Assembly: GCF_020497125.1 (NCBI RefSeq)
Contig: NC_059075.1
Span: 56,191,321 to 56,255,320, forward strand
DNA length: 64,000 nt
Reading direction: 5' to 3'
Origin: Mauremys mutica
Taxonomy: Eukaryota; Chordata; Testudines; Geoemydidae
Position numbers and translations under genes: made by a program
Part shown: positions 48,001-63,000 of the stretch, one piece after another
Layout of the letters: the number at the start of each line of letters is the position of its first letter
Position numbering within the stretch: position 1 is the stretch's first letter
Notes under the pieces: generated by a model
What the model saw: the letters and a program-made list of their open reading frames with translations, nothing else
The model's database searches: none
Told to the model about the DNA's origin: nothing

Positions 48001-51000
48001 CAGCACTGTACACTTTGTATTCTGTGTTGTAATTTAAATCAATATATTTGAAAATGTAGAAAACATCCAAACACATTTAAATAAAAGGTATTCTATTATT
48101 ATTTAACAGTGTGATTAATTGTGAGATTAATTGTAATTATTTTTTTTAATCGCATGATTAATCATGATTCATTTTTGTAATCGCTTCACAGCCCTATGAC
48201 AAAGGGATCTCACAAAACTGCAAAGCATTACAAAGGGATCTCACAAAACTAGGTGACTGGGCAACAAAATAGTAGCAGAAAGTCTATGTTGATAAATGCA
48301 AAGTGATGCATATTGGAAAACATAAGCCTAACTATGTGTACAAAATGATTGGATAGAGATTAGCTGTTACCATTCTCTGAAAACATCCACTCAATGTGCA
48401 GCAGCAGTCAAAAAAGCTAACAATGTTGGAACCATTAGGAAAGGGATAGATAACAAGACAAAAAAAATCATAATGCCACTATATAAATCCATAGTATGCC
48501 CACACCTTGAATACTGTGTGCAGTTCTGGTTGCCCCATATCAAGAAAGATATATTAGAAATGGAAAAGGTATAAAGAAGGTCAACACCAATTATTACGGG
48601 TATGGAACAGCTTCCATATGAGGAGAGATTAAAAAGACTGAGACGATTCAGCTTAGAAAAGAGATGACTGAGGGTGGATAAAGGATTTCTATAAAATCAT
48701 GAATGGTGTGGAGAAAGGAAATAAAGAAGTGTTATTTACTCCTTCATATAACACAAGGACCAGGACTCACCCAATGAAATTAATAGGCAGCAGGTTTAAA
48801 ACAAACAAAAAGAAATATTTCTTCACACAAAGCACAGTCAACTTGTGGAACTCATTGCCAGTGGATGTTGTGAAGGCCAATACTATAACTGGGTTCAAAA
48901 AAGAACTAGATAAGGATGGGTCTATCAATGGCTATTAGCTAAGATGATCAGGCATGCAACCCCACACTCTGGGTGTCGCTTGGCCCCTGACTGCCAGGTG
49001 CTGGGACTGGCTGGCAGGGGATGGATCACTTGATGATGGCCCTGCTCTGTTCATTCCCTTTGAAGCATCTGGCACTGGCCACTGTTGGAAGACAGGCTAC
49101 TGGGCTAGATGGACCATTGGTCTGACCCAGTATGGCCATTCTCATGCTCAGTAATGTCAGGCTGTACTTAGATTGTAAGATCTTTGGAGCAGAGACCACC
49201 TCTTTGTTCTGTGTTTGTACAGTGTCTAGCACAATGGGGTCCTGGTCCATAGCTGGGGTCCCTAGACCCCAAGAAATAATAGTAATTATACAAATAATAA
49301 TAGTTGCTAATTCATCCCCACCCATAGTGATTGTCACTAGACATGACCTCAGCAGCTTTACTCCTCCCCCATCCTCCATTTTTGTCCTTCCTAAATTTCA
49401 CCTGCACTGTCTCATAACCTGATTACCCCACCATCCCACCTATGGAAAAACTCTGTGGTAGGGGAACCTGGAGGGAGGAAAATCCCAAGACTCCTCTTAA
49501 AGACTTTCTCCTGGATTGTTTCACAGAGGAGGATGAAATTTTATCTCTGCAGATTGAACAGAGAGCTTTGCCCATGAAACCAATGGCTTGCCATGCAACT
49601 GTACATGTACCAGGAATCCCTGTCCTTCCCATTCTGGGGCAGCACGGCTCCAGTGGTGTATAAGGGAGCCATCAAAAAGTCAATGTTATTCATCAAGGAA
49701 TTCCCCTTGGCACTTTTGGGGGAGCCACATCCAAACTGTCCTTTCTACCTCTACCTGTCCCTGTCTACCCTTTCCCACTTTCAGATCCTCATCTTCAGAG
49801 AAGAAAGTGGGGATGATGTTGTAAAGTCAGCTGGAAATGCCTTCTGTGGGGGAGAGGAGAGACATGTGTGAAGGGGTCCTTCTGCATGTGCAGATGTAAG
49901 GGACATAATCTGGCCTTGAGTTCTCTTAACACGTTCCATACTCAGTACTGTTATATTATCCTTCCTGCAAAGCTTCCGCTCCAAAAGAGATAATTTCCAT
50001 TTTTGGCAATAGAGTTTGATTCACATGTGCACTAAAGTTGGGCTTCCTCTTTTGGGAACTGGAGGCAGCAGGATTGTCATTCAATCTGTCAGCATGCCTT
50101 AAATGTAGCAAATAAAGCAAGACAAGTAAAGGCAGCAGTTTCTCCTTCTATAGTAGTAGCAGCAATAACAGCAAAAACTCAGAAAATGGAAACAACCGCA
50201 GGGCATATTATGGTGGGAGATCTCAAGTGTGGTACCAATGTAGTTTTAACCCATGAGTATGATAAACAAGTCGCTATTCAAAAGTCATTAGAAATGGATG
50301 AAACATGTAATTTATGCTCATCAATCTCCTCCTTTCAAAGTAGTAGTATTGTCATTATTTAATTATTATGGCACAATAGGTCATGTACTGTATTAAGTGC
50401 TTGATCCTGTGGGGGACCCATGGACTTTGTTACTGGGTGCAAGAGACTGGCAAATTCATCACAGGCATTGGGACTCAGCCGCTGACTCCAGGAGACACCA
50501 TCATGTATCTAATCAGGCTCATCCACTAACCCCATCTGGGTGGCCTTATACTTCTATTTCATAGCTTCCCCCTACCTGATCAATTGGTTCAGTTCTCAGA
50601 TTATGAATATTTATGACTCCACCCACCATGACAACTTACCCTCAAGCTCATAGAAAAATATCGATCTGCCCAGCAGATACCAGCTCTTTCTTCTAAATGA
50701 TTCTGTGAACTTCAGGTAAATGGCCTTGCTCTGTCTCTCTGCATGTGTACACAGACACATGCAAGGAGACAGGAAGGTCATTTACAAATGAACACAAATC
50801 CATTGTTTTCTCAACTGCCTCCCTCTCTGTCTCTGAACAAATAAAATACTACTATGCAAAAGGAATGTGGGTTACAGGACCAGAAGTCTTAGAGCACTTC
50901 TGAGGCTGATTTACATTACACATGGGACTGGAACGTTTCCAGCTGGCCCCAAAGTCAGGTGAACACAAAGATGCGTTTAATCCACCGTGGTCCCACCCTC

Positions 51001-54000
51001 CCTCCTCAGCTGCGTCAAATTTAGCTATAGCTGGGAACATAACCCACTATGTTACATGATATACAGTTTATTCTTGTTCTAAATATCTAAATATCTACAA
51101 TAATCATAGATACTAAATCAGCTAGTGACTGGTCCAAGTTACAAAATACAGCAGATGAATCTGGATCTGAATTCCAAAACCCACAGTTTTGGGAGTGTTT
51201 AGATCCAGAGTTTTGGTTTGCCTAACTGCAAAATTCAAAACAAAATCCATGTTCAGATTCCAATCACAATACCAAAGTTTGAGAGTGTTTGGATCCACTG
51301 TTTTGGTTTGTGTCCAGAGAAATTTGAATCCTTCATGAATGTGGTCTGAGCACTGGAGTGGGACATGGAAGACCTGGGTTCTATTCCTGGCTCTTCTACT
51401 AGCCTGTTGGATTACCTTAGAGAAGTCACTTTACCTCCCTGGGTTTCAATTTCCACATCTGTAAAATGGGAAAATGATACTTACCTCCTTTGAAAAGTGC
51501 TATATAAGATTTGAATATTATTATTATGAATGCTGTGCTGCACTGATTTTAAAAAAATGTTACCCTAAATGATTTATTTCACCAGAAGTTTGGAAATAGG
51601 CAAATGATGGTGGATCAAGGTCAATTTTTGAAAACCTCCACGTCATCCATCCTATGGACTACTCCAAAATATTATTTGTTACTTATTCTTGTAGTAAATT
51701 TTAAATAAAAAGCTACAAGTTATAATTATATTTATCAAATAGTTGCACTATTAGCTAAAAATTGGCATATAGTTCTCAGGGGCGGCTCCAGGCCCCAGCA
51801 CGCCAAGCGCATGCTTGAGGCGGCAAGCCGCAGGGGGTGCTCTGCCGGCGCCGCAAGGGCGGCAGGCAGGCTGCCTTCGGCGGCTTGCCTGCGGAGGGTC
51901 CACTGATCCCGCAGCTTCGGACCTCCCGCAGGCACGCCGTCGAAGGCAGCCTGCCTGCCGTCCTTGGGGCGGCAAAATGCCTAGAGCTGCCCCTGATAGT
52001 TCTGTACAAGTAATGTGGAAGCACTTTGTAAATTACTATCCTGTAGGTCAAATGCTTTAATGAAGAACTGAGGTGATGCCATAGCTACTTTCAACTAGGA
52101 AGTTATGAGTAAGGATAAGATTTTGACACGGAGGTCATGGATTCCATGACTTTCAGAGACCTCCATGACATTTTCTGCCTTCAGCCTTGTACCCTGGAGT
52201 GGCAGGCCAGAGCTGTCAGCTAGAGGTGCCCTGGAACTACAAGCCACTGTGGGCACTGGTGGGTCCCCAGAGCTCCAAGCTGCCACCCCGAGAACCTCAA
52301 GCCGCCACAGCAGTGGGGGCCCTGGACGCACAGTGGGTCTCAGGCTCTCATTCCCACCCCCTCCACCCCACAGGGCTCAGGCTTCAGTCATCCCCTCCTC
52401 TCAATGCCCCACCATTATTTTTGGTAAATGTCACAGACAGGTGACAAAATCTTAACCTTAGTTATGAACGATCCATGAAATGGGTTTGTTAGCCAAAATA
52501 TAGCACACTAGAGAAGTGTAACTTATTGATTCAAACAACATATTTGCAATGATCAAATTTCTACTTTTAGGCCCTGAGCTGGCAAATAGGTAAAATAGCA
52601 TGCATTCCTGCACATATGTGGAGTCCTACTGAAGTTAACAGGACTTCTCAGCAGTCCACACTAGTGCATCTGTTTGCAGGATTGGGATTAGAATGTGTAA
52701 AATAAGATTTCTTCTAATGACCAAGTACCATTCCCTTTAAATGAAACTTGCCATTTGACAATTCTTTGAGATGCTTTAATAACAACTAATGGCTTGTCTA
52801 CATAGGCACACTCAGGAAAATTAACCTGAATTAACTAAAGGTGTAAATTTAAAGTGGGTTAAACCACATTAAACCCTTTTGTTGATATTCTTATTCAGAA
52901 TTAAAGTGGCCTTAATTCAGTAAATTTAATCCTTTCTGGAAGTGAATTAAGATAAACCAAATTAAGGCTGCTGTCAAGAATCAGGCCCTGCAGCAGATCC
53001 AGTCTTCTTGCAACCCAATAAGTGCAGCTGGCCTGTAGTAGGCTGCTTGATTGGCTAAACTGCCTGATTGGTGGGAAGAGTTAGCAGACAGTTGTTAAAC
53101 CCAGCAACAGGAGCATTTTAGTAACTGCTCATGGCAGTTCCTGCTTGTTCCTAGCTTTGCTTCTGTTTTGGACTCAGCACTGCTCCTGCTTTGCCTCACT
53201 GCTGGTAACCTAGCTTGGACCTGGGGCTCTGATTTGTAACTTTGGCTCTGGCATCTTGCTTCTGATCCTGGGTCTAACCCTGAGCTCTTATGTGTGGCTG
53301 ACTGACTTCTGTTCTGAGCACTGGGCATGACTGCGCACATCCCAGTCTCTGAGTGTGCACACATGAGTTTAATGTGGTTTAACTAATCCACATTAAAAGT
53401 TAATTAGGATTAATTTTCCTGAGTGTGGCCATGTAGACAAGCCCTAAAAATAAGGAGCGAATTCTCCATTGTTTAGTATACAACTATATATCCAAAGTGA
53501 GGGTGGGGTGCTACCAGTGGTTTGAGTGAAGAACTGGGATTTGATAGTCCTCTGCACAGATGTAAATGACTGCATAAGGTGAAAGGCAGTAGAGCAGTAG
53601 GCCTATTTTTTTTTTAAATTACAATTCTTGTGGTGAACTCAGTTATCCAGCACTTGCATCATGCTGCCTTACAAATTAACCACACAGTTACTCTGACCTA
53701 AATTATTGGTTTGTAATTCAACACAACTCTCAAAAGGTTTCTCATTTAGGACTGAACTTTGTATGACCTGCATAGAAAGCATCCCATCTAGAATAAAAGC
53801 TATAATTAAAATGTCCCAAACTGATTAGCCTTTTTCATACCAAGGCACAGTTTATGTAACCTGTCGTTCTTCATTGAGCTTATGGCAGAAGGATGTTTAT
53901 GTAGGAATAATTGTAGAATGCTCCCTATTTAACCGCTAAGGGATTGATCCTTGACTGGTGTAAACTGATGTAACTCCATTGACTTCATTGTAGAGATGCC

Positions 54001-57000
54001 AGTTTGTACTAGTTGAAAATCTGGACCAAAAATCTTTTAAAACATTTTCAGAACTTTTCTTTTAGCTCTTCTGCCACTCCCTGGCATGTGAGGAGTGATA
54101 GGATTCCTCTACCTATTGTCCCTGTAGAGAACCCAGGCCACAAGTGCAGCTGCTTGGTCTGATCATTAGGAATTGGGTTTGTTCCAATGTAAATAACTTT
54201 TGAAAAACAGAAAAGATGGAGATCCACTGTCAACCACAAAACAACATTATGAAATTACTTTATTTTCCTATATAGGTTTAAATATGGGGCTTGGGTAGTA
54301 TAAATTTCATACACCAGCTGAAGTTGTGGCCTGTGACCAGGAACGGATTTAACCATGAAACAAACTGTGTGACAGCACGGGGCCCCCAATGACAGGCCCC
54401 CCCCCCAAATGCAGGACAAATATCTGACAACCTGCCCCTGAGTCCCAGCTGGTGGCACAGCTGGGCTCAGGCATGCAAGCTGCCTGCATGCCGTGGCCAG
54501 TGGCCACACGCCACTCCTGGAAGCAGCCAGCTGCTGGCACATCTCTGCACGTCACTGGCAGGGGGAAAGGCAGAGACCCATTAAACCCCTTCCCCTAAGG
54601 AGCGGGCAGAGATGTGCCCGCAGCAGGGCTAAGGTAGCTCCCTGCCCACTCTGCCTCCCTTCCTCCGTGTTGCTTTGCTCCCGGAAGCAGTCGGCATGTC
54701 CCTGCGACCCCTGGGGGGAGGGTGTTTCCACATGCTGCCCCCCGCCCCGAGCGCCAATTCTGCAGCTCCCATTGGGGGGGTGCCTGCAGGCAGTGGCACG
54801 CGGAGACCTCTTGCTCCCACACCCTGCTTAGGAGCTGCTGCCGGAAGGGGGGGTGTGCCAGTCGCTTTGGGAGCTGTGCGACCCAAGGTAAGTGCTGACC
54901 CCCCCGCCACCCTCCAGCACCCCAACCCCCTGCCCCAGCTCAGAGTCCACACCCAGCACCCAAACTTCCTCCCAGAGCCCACCCCCACACTCCCTCCTGC
55001 ATCCCCTGCCCCAATCAAGATATGTCACTTTATTTTCATTTACTTCCCATTACTTATAATATAGGAGGAGAATGTATTAAAAAAGAATGAAAAACAGGGG
55101 AGCAGATAAGAGAGAATGGTCTTTTTCTTGGCTGGGTCCAAAGCAGGGCCAGCTCCAGGCACCAGCCCAGCAAGCTGCTGCTTGGGGTGGCACGTCGGGC
55201 TCTTCGGCGGCAATTCAGAGGCAGGTCCCTCGGTCCCTCTCAGAGGGAAGAACCTGCCACCGAATTGCCACCAAAGAAGAAAGTAGCGTGGTGGAACTGC
55301 TGCCGATCACGATCACTTTTTTTTTTCCCCGCCGCTTAGGGCAGCAAAAACCCTGGCGCCGGCCCTAATCCCAAGGGGGGCGAAAATGAAGCTGAGCACA
55401 GGGCCCCACTAACTCTAAATCTGTCACTGCCTGTGACATATAAAATGAGTAAGGTCACTTTTTGAAACACCATTGTTTGTGTTAGGCCAAGGCAATCTGT
55501 ATAAACAATCACTTGACCTATTACTATTACACAAGCACTGTATATATAGGTAGAGTGACCACATTTAGGGCCCTGTCCTGCAACCCCTTACTCATGCAAG
55601 TAATCTGTACTCATGTAAATAGTCTTACTGGAGCCAGTGGAACTACTCAAAAGAGAGGAAATACTCAAATAACAGTTTGAAGAATCATACATTTACCCAG
55701 AGATGTTCCTATTATAGAGTTTAAGGGCCTGCTTCTTTGTTGCTCTGTACTTTGTGTAATCATTGCACTAGCGCCAAGTAATTCCAAAGAAGGTGTAAAA
55801 TGTTACCAAATCAGAATGGTAACATGTAACACTCTTTGCACTCATTTGGCTCCAATGTAAATCACTACACAAAGTGCAGAACAACGAAGAATTGGGCCAG
55901 TGCTTAATTTGTAATGAAAGAGGTGCCAGGGCTCGAGCAATTTTTTTACATTCATAACTGATTCAACAGGCCCAGAGGTACTGGGGCTATGAACTGCCAA
56001 GCCTAGAGGTGCCGGGGCTCAGCCTTGGCAAAAATAAGCACTGAACTGGGCCCTCAGAGAAGTCAAGTCAGTGAGAAGTGACTTTTTATAGGAACAAGGC
56101 AAGAATTATTTAGCTAATCATGCATGCTGTATGGGGTGTAAGAAGATGTACAAAACAAAATATTGTTTCATGCCATTTATTGTTTAGTTTTCATCTTCTG
56201 ATAGGTACTTTGGGCCAAAGTTTCTTTTTACTAGAATTTAGAAAGAATTCTAAGTTTAAATGGAAAAAGAACAAAGTCAAAAATCAGTTTCAAATCCAAT
56301 TACTATTTTAAAAAACTACACATGTTCAGTTTTATCTTCTTTTTTAAAAAGTAGCACTCTTTCTAAATCTGGATTTATTTATAAGTTTTAAGTACCTAAT
56401 GCTAGTCAAAACAGAAAAGGAAATGAGAATTTAGATGCTTCTTTTTTAACTGGCTGATATAATGTGCCCTTAGTTGGCATTATAACTCAGAATACCTGTG
56501 TAAGAATCATAAAATAAAACCCAACATAACAATAACTTTCACGTCCACAGTGCCTTTCATCTGAGGATCTTAAAGTACAGTAGAACCTGAGAGTTACGAA
56601 CACCAGAGTTACGAACTGACCAGTTGACCACATATTTCATTTGGAACCGGAAGTACACAATCAGACAGCAGTAGAGACAAAAAACAACAACCCTCCACGC
56701 CCCCAAAAAACAAATACAGTACAGTTCTGTGTTAAACGTAAACTACTAAAAAATGAAGAGAAAACAGCATTTTTCTTCTGTGTAGTAAGTTTCAAAGCTG
56801 TATTAAGTCAATGTTCAGCTGTAAACTTTTGAAAGAACAACCATGAAGTTTTGTTCAGAGTTAGGAACATTTCAGAGTTACAAACAAGCTCCATTCCTGA
56901 GGTGTTTGTAACTGTGAGGGTCTACTGTACTTTACAAACATTATTAATTGAGCCTTGCAACACCAACATGAAGTAGGAAGACAAACAGACACAGGAGAGG

Positions 57001-60000
57001 TTATGTAGTAAGTATATTAATGTAGCATCCAAACAGCCCCGTTGTTCTGAATGCTTTGTCCAAGGTCATACAAAGAAAAATATACTCTACTCATAGAAAG
57101 CCTAAACATTCTAGCTCTATGAGAGTACCATACAAAGTGGTCCAGCCCCTCCTGCTCCCAGTGCTGGGCTGCTCTGCAGCCCCCACCATGACTGCTACTC
57201 TAGGTCTCTCCATGCTCTTTGTGCAGGGTCTGGGGTGATTGGATCCATATAGTGGTTGATCTGCAGCCTCTCCCTGGGCCAACCTTCACTGCAGCTTTCC
57301 TGACCAGATTATGTTGGGCTAATAAATACCCTTTCATCAGTAGTGGCTAGTGTGTGCACAGGCATCCTTGTCTGGCTGCTTCATCAATGGACCCCAAGGG
57401 CAGCTCTAGCATGGAACATAAGTGGGGCAAAGGAGAAAATTTTACTCAGACTAAGGACTTGTCTACACTAGCACTTTACAGCACTGCAACTTTCTCACTC
57501 AGGGGTGTGAAAAAACACCCCCTTGAGCGCAGCAAGTTTCAGCGCTGTAAAGCGCCAGTGTAGACAGTGCTCCCAGTGCTGGGAGCTACACCCCTCATTG
57601 AGTTGGCTTTTTAGAGCGCTGTGAGAGCTCTCTCCCAGCACTCTGCTGCAACCACACAAGCCATGTTAAGCGCTGCCGCAGCAGATGATGGTGCAGAGAT
57701 GGAAATAAAAACATGGGGACTGATTCTGTTCTCTACAACAGACTGCCACTTTACACTGGAGTAAAGTGGGGTAAGTAAGATCAGAATCATGCCCAAAGGT
57801 CTTACACACCGCCCTTGCTCTAACGATTAGACAACACTGCCTTCTATTATGTGAATTCTTTAAGGTAACATATCTTTGTACTTTTTCCAATTCTAGTAAT
57901 CTTTTGTTATTACTGCAACATATAGTGAATCCATAAAGTCATTAAAATGTTCTTAATGCATCTGTGCTAGTAGCAACAGCTCAGCAACCCCTTTTCAGGG
58001 TTGAAATAAGTCCATTGTTATAGCTCAGTGCTGAGGGGTTTTTGTATATGTTTGTTTGGTTTGTGCCTGCACTTTTCTTTCTTTAATGTGAAAAGTACTA
58101 AGCCGCTATTCTGAGAACTATGCATCTGACTTCATGGACTCTAACTACCAAGAAACACACAGTCCCATGGGCACCAACTTGTGAAAAATCAGGTGTTATG
58201 AAAATAGTTGCCCTGTTGTGAATTATAGGAATAAAATGCAGACTTGTCTATAGCAACAAAGAGTCCTGTGGCACCTTATAGACTAACAGATGTATTGTCT
58301 ATGTCAGTGGTCCCCAACCTTTTTGGCTGGCGGGCGCCAGCCGAAGGACCACAGCGGCGGCAGAGCACCGCCAAAATGCCGCAGCGGTGACGCCTCTCGA
58401 TGACGCCACTTGCCGTTGCCAAGCGACGTCATCGAGAGGCGCCGAAATTCAGGAGCGACGCCTCTCGCTGACCTCACTTGTCGACGGCAAAGAGGCGTCA
58501 GCGAGAGGCGTCCCCGCCGAAATTTGGGGGCGACGCCTCTCGATGATGTCACTTGACAGCAAGCGGCATCAGTGAGAGGCGTTCCCGCCAAAATTCGGGG
58601 GCAACGCCTCTCGATGACATCACTTGTCGACGACAAGAGTTGTCATCGAGAGGCATCCCCGCTGCGGCATTTCAGCGGGTGCTCTCCCGGGGGCAGGACG
58701 CGGGCACATTAAGATGCCCCCATGGGCGCCATGGTACCCGCGGGCACCACGTTGGGAACCACTGGTCTATGTTATCATGGTTACAGAATTAGCAAAAATG
58801 TACCATCTATATTCTCTAACTCCTGTTGGACAAAAGCACTGCTGAATTTCAGGATTTCTGTTTAAAATTAACCTTGTTACCAGCTCCAGGCTCTTTAGCA
58901 TATATTTACTGGACCCTTAAAAATAATGTTCTTAAAATAAGTACCAAGGTATTAGGGGCCAGATGCTTGCCCTTTGGAAAAGAAAATATATTAAGCTGAA
59001 AATACTGGCAGATATCAAGCAAAGTAAAACTTTTCTGAGTTTATTCCTTTTCTCTTAGGGCAGGTTTGGCTGTGGAAATTGTTTTTAGGTCTGCACTTCA
59101 GAAACACAGATAGCTACGTATCTGTGCCTAGATTTAAAATGTGGTGGTTCTGCTTTGAAAATGGACTATAAAAATGGCATTGTGGGAGTCTATATTTATG
59201 GTGTGTCAATGACTCAAAAATTCTCCACTCACAAGTAAAAGGATGTTGTTGTTTTTCCTAAATGGCAGCACTGCAAACTACCCTAGGGATATGAAGGTAA
59301 AACGATGTTCTTTCCTTCTCCCACATAATCACCAGAAATAAAGATTCAGCTCCTCCTTCTTCTTTGGCATATCCCTCCTTGAGACCCACTTCTGCTGTGA
59401 TGCTTTGGTGAGTGACAATTGAAAATAGCTGTTTTTATCTCTTTATTTCATTATAAACTGGAGTGGGGACCATCAGATAATTTGGTGCTATCAAGTTGTG
59501 CACAAATACATTTTATTATCATTACCCTACTCCTCCCTCCTCACTTCCCTCTTATCACTTGTTACCCTCACTATTTCTTCCTAATAACACTGTAAACTCT
59601 TCCTAATAACACTGTAAACTCTTGGGCAGAGACCCTTCTTCCTTTGTGCTTCAACAGTGTCTGGCACAATGGGGCCACCATCCTAACTGAGGCCTTTGGG
59701 AACTCTGCTTACACAAACCTCAACTAACACACCATCATTTCTAGAAATGTAGGTCACGAGAATGTATGGTCTCCTTAATTGTGGTGATATTGTAGCTAGT
59801 CTCTGTGGGGTCCTGAAGGTAGGGTTCTCTGCATTTTGTATGCAGAGTTTCATATCAAGTACTTCCATAATAATAACTCATAGCATTCATTTCAATACCT
59901 TCATTGCCATGAAATATAGACACAAAATACATCAAGTGGAAGATTGATAAACATGCCTAATGTTCAGATACACTAGCTGCAAATGGGTGCCTAGCTTTAT

Positions 60001-63000
60001 AGCATCTCCCTACTTCAGAGCTACAACCAGTTTGAATGATCTCTGCTAGGAAGCAGAAGTTTCAGGGCCTTAACTCAGACACTGGAAGACACCAAACAGG
60101 ACACCTTGTTCCTTCAGTAAACATAAGTGGACTCCTCTGCCACACTGTCTTAAGATAAAGCTCCAAGAGCAGCAACATAAACTCAAAATCCTAACACCTT
60201 AGGAACTCCACTTTTCCTACCTCAGATTAATATATCTGATTGACTTTTGTGCAGCTACTAGTTTTGTGTTTTCTGTGTGCAGGACCCTCAATTGAAATCA
60301 GAGCTCATCCCCTCTGTCAGGAATAGAATATATACAGAAGGTAACCAAAGTTACAAACACAATTTACATGGTTTTGTTATAGCTGGACCTATGCTCAGGA
60401 TTGTTTTTTTGACTTAAGAGCTCATTTGTTTCTAATGCTTATTCTTCATCTGAAGTTCTAAGTTTCCATTTGTGATATCCCTGAGGAGATGATGATGTCA
60501 CAGTGAACTGAACAAACCTGAGGTGAGGAATAAACAGCTGGAACAGATGCACTCCTTATGCAACAATATTTCCATGGAAATTATTTTAATAATTAAAGGG
60601 GAGCTCTAAAAGGGAAAAGTCAGCTGGTGTGGGGAGAGGCAGAACACTAGTACGGTTGCCAACTTTGGTTGGATGAATTCCTGGAGGTTTCCTCATATGA
60701 CATTATCTTTAATTAAAAAATTATCTTTAATTCCTGGCGACTCCAGGACAATCCTGGAGGCTTGGCAACCCTATAGGCCATACAGGGGTCCTGGTTCATG
60801 ACTGTGGTAGTAGTCATTAGGATAATTCAAATAACAAATAATCATAATAATATGATACAGAAGCCAATTTATCTCTAAACAAAATGCAAAATTCACCTTA
60901 AGATATCAGAGAGTCATTAAGAAAACTTTAATATAAAGGTCTCCTCCAAGAATGTAAAAATGTGTTCCCTTTACAAATGTTTAGTAGTCTACACAATGTT
61001 TTGAAAGTCTTGATTTATAGAATAATCAGGGGCTTCCAATTTATGTAACAGGGAAGTAAACCTCCCAGACTTGGTGTGGTAACATGTTCAAATCCTTTAC
61101 ATAGCAGTATAAATATTGAGGAAATTATCAAGAGTCCTGTTCACTTAAGATGTTCCTTATTTACGCAATCTAGTTGTACGAATACTGGTGATATTTTTAT
61201 ATCCAACCAGATTATATTCTATTGAGGATGAATTAACACAAAATGACTGATGAACACAAAATGATGACATCTCTAATTTATAGTCACTGTATTACAGTGG
61301 AGCCCAACATGCTGTGTAAATTAAGTGTGGGGTTGATTGCCTGCTGCTTCACGCCTTGTGTAGTCATTTGCACCTGTGCCAAGTGAGTGTGAAATGCCAG
61401 AATTTAGAGCAGAATGGTAGTATTTTACACCCAGTTGGCACAAAATTTAAGGCAGCAGAGAATCAGATCTTCTCTCAGAATTTCCATTATAAATCTAAAT
61501 TTTCAGTGGGTTTGCATGTGGCTGTAAATTTCCCTGTGCACTTGAACTCAGTATAAATTTGGGACCACATTGCTTTGCTTTAGGGCAATGATTTTTTTAA
61601 ATAAGCTTAGCTGTTTTGAAGTTATATTTGTCTTTAGAATTTACACCTTTGCTGGCATACATTTTGGGTGTTCTTGTGCTTGTTAAATAGTTTTGATTTA
61701 CAAACTGAAAATTGACAAGAGATTGAACTACTCTATGGTCTAGATAATACTTAGTCCTATCATGAGAGCAGGGAACTGGACTAGATGTCTCGAGGTCTCT
61801 TCCAGTCCTATGGTTTTATAGTACAGTATAGCACCTTGTGTTGATCAAGTCCAGTCAAATTCTTATTTGACTGAAATAAGCAGTTAATCTTGTTTATGCC
61901 TATGACCACCAAGGTGCATATCACAGCTAGCATAACACAGGACAGTTCTTAGAGGGGTAAAAGAAGGATGGTCACTTTTTTGCAGGCATAAATCTAGCAA
62001 ATGCTAATGACCTGACTGTGGCAAAAATCAGATTGTTAGAGGTGCACCTGCTAAGATTTGTGCCCACAGTTCATTTTGGGTCCAGTCTTGATCTCATTTA
62101 AGTTACAAGCATAGCTCACATCAATTGTGCAGGCCCAAGCCCTTTCTGGGTGGAAAATTATACCCACCACAGGGCAGCCAGGCATCAACCCACCTAAGCT
62201 ATATCTTGCAAGGTCTGACTAATACAGCTCCTTAAACTTTCATATTTCAGGTTTTGGGGGTTGGGGTAGGTGGGGGTCTTGTTCTCAATTTTGACTTTCC
62301 TTAGCAATCACATGACATCTTTTCAGCATCAATGATTCCTTTATATTCACATGGAGTAATTCAATGAAAAACTATCACAGTAATCAGTGGAAGTGTTAAG
62401 TGTGTATGTTTGTTTGTTGTATGTCAATTACTTGATTCTGAAATTTTAATTTGATTTAAGTGGAAGTCACTATAATGGCATTGAAACTGTATATTTTGAG
62501 AGGGGAAAGATCCAATTAGCTGAGATATTTTTATTTTAAAATTGGCAATTGTGACTGCCCAGAAAAAAATCGAAGTTTTATAGAGCAGACTAGGATCCTG
62601 AACCCAGCAGGAATCATCACCTACAGAGCTTTCCAAAAATGCCTGCAACAATATTAAATATGTATGCCTCACCCTTATTCAAGCACCAAGTATACTGTGA
62701 ATACAATTTATTTTTCAGAGTGGTGAAGAACAGTGTCCCAGGTAGATACATTAAAATACAGGAACAGTGAGAGAACCTGGTGCACATACATTATGGGTTA
62801 GAGTTTCAAGAGTGGTGCAGCTGTTTCATGCCACACCACCAGTGTAATCCCCATAGGATCATGCTAGTTTGACACTGCTCCAGAAAGGGTGTGGACAGGA
62901 GAAGAATTGGAGGAAAGGGGTTTTTAGGCCCCTGTGCCATGCTGATCCCTGACTATGGTTTAACTTTAAGCTATTTTTGCACCTCTCCTGCCCCCTACTC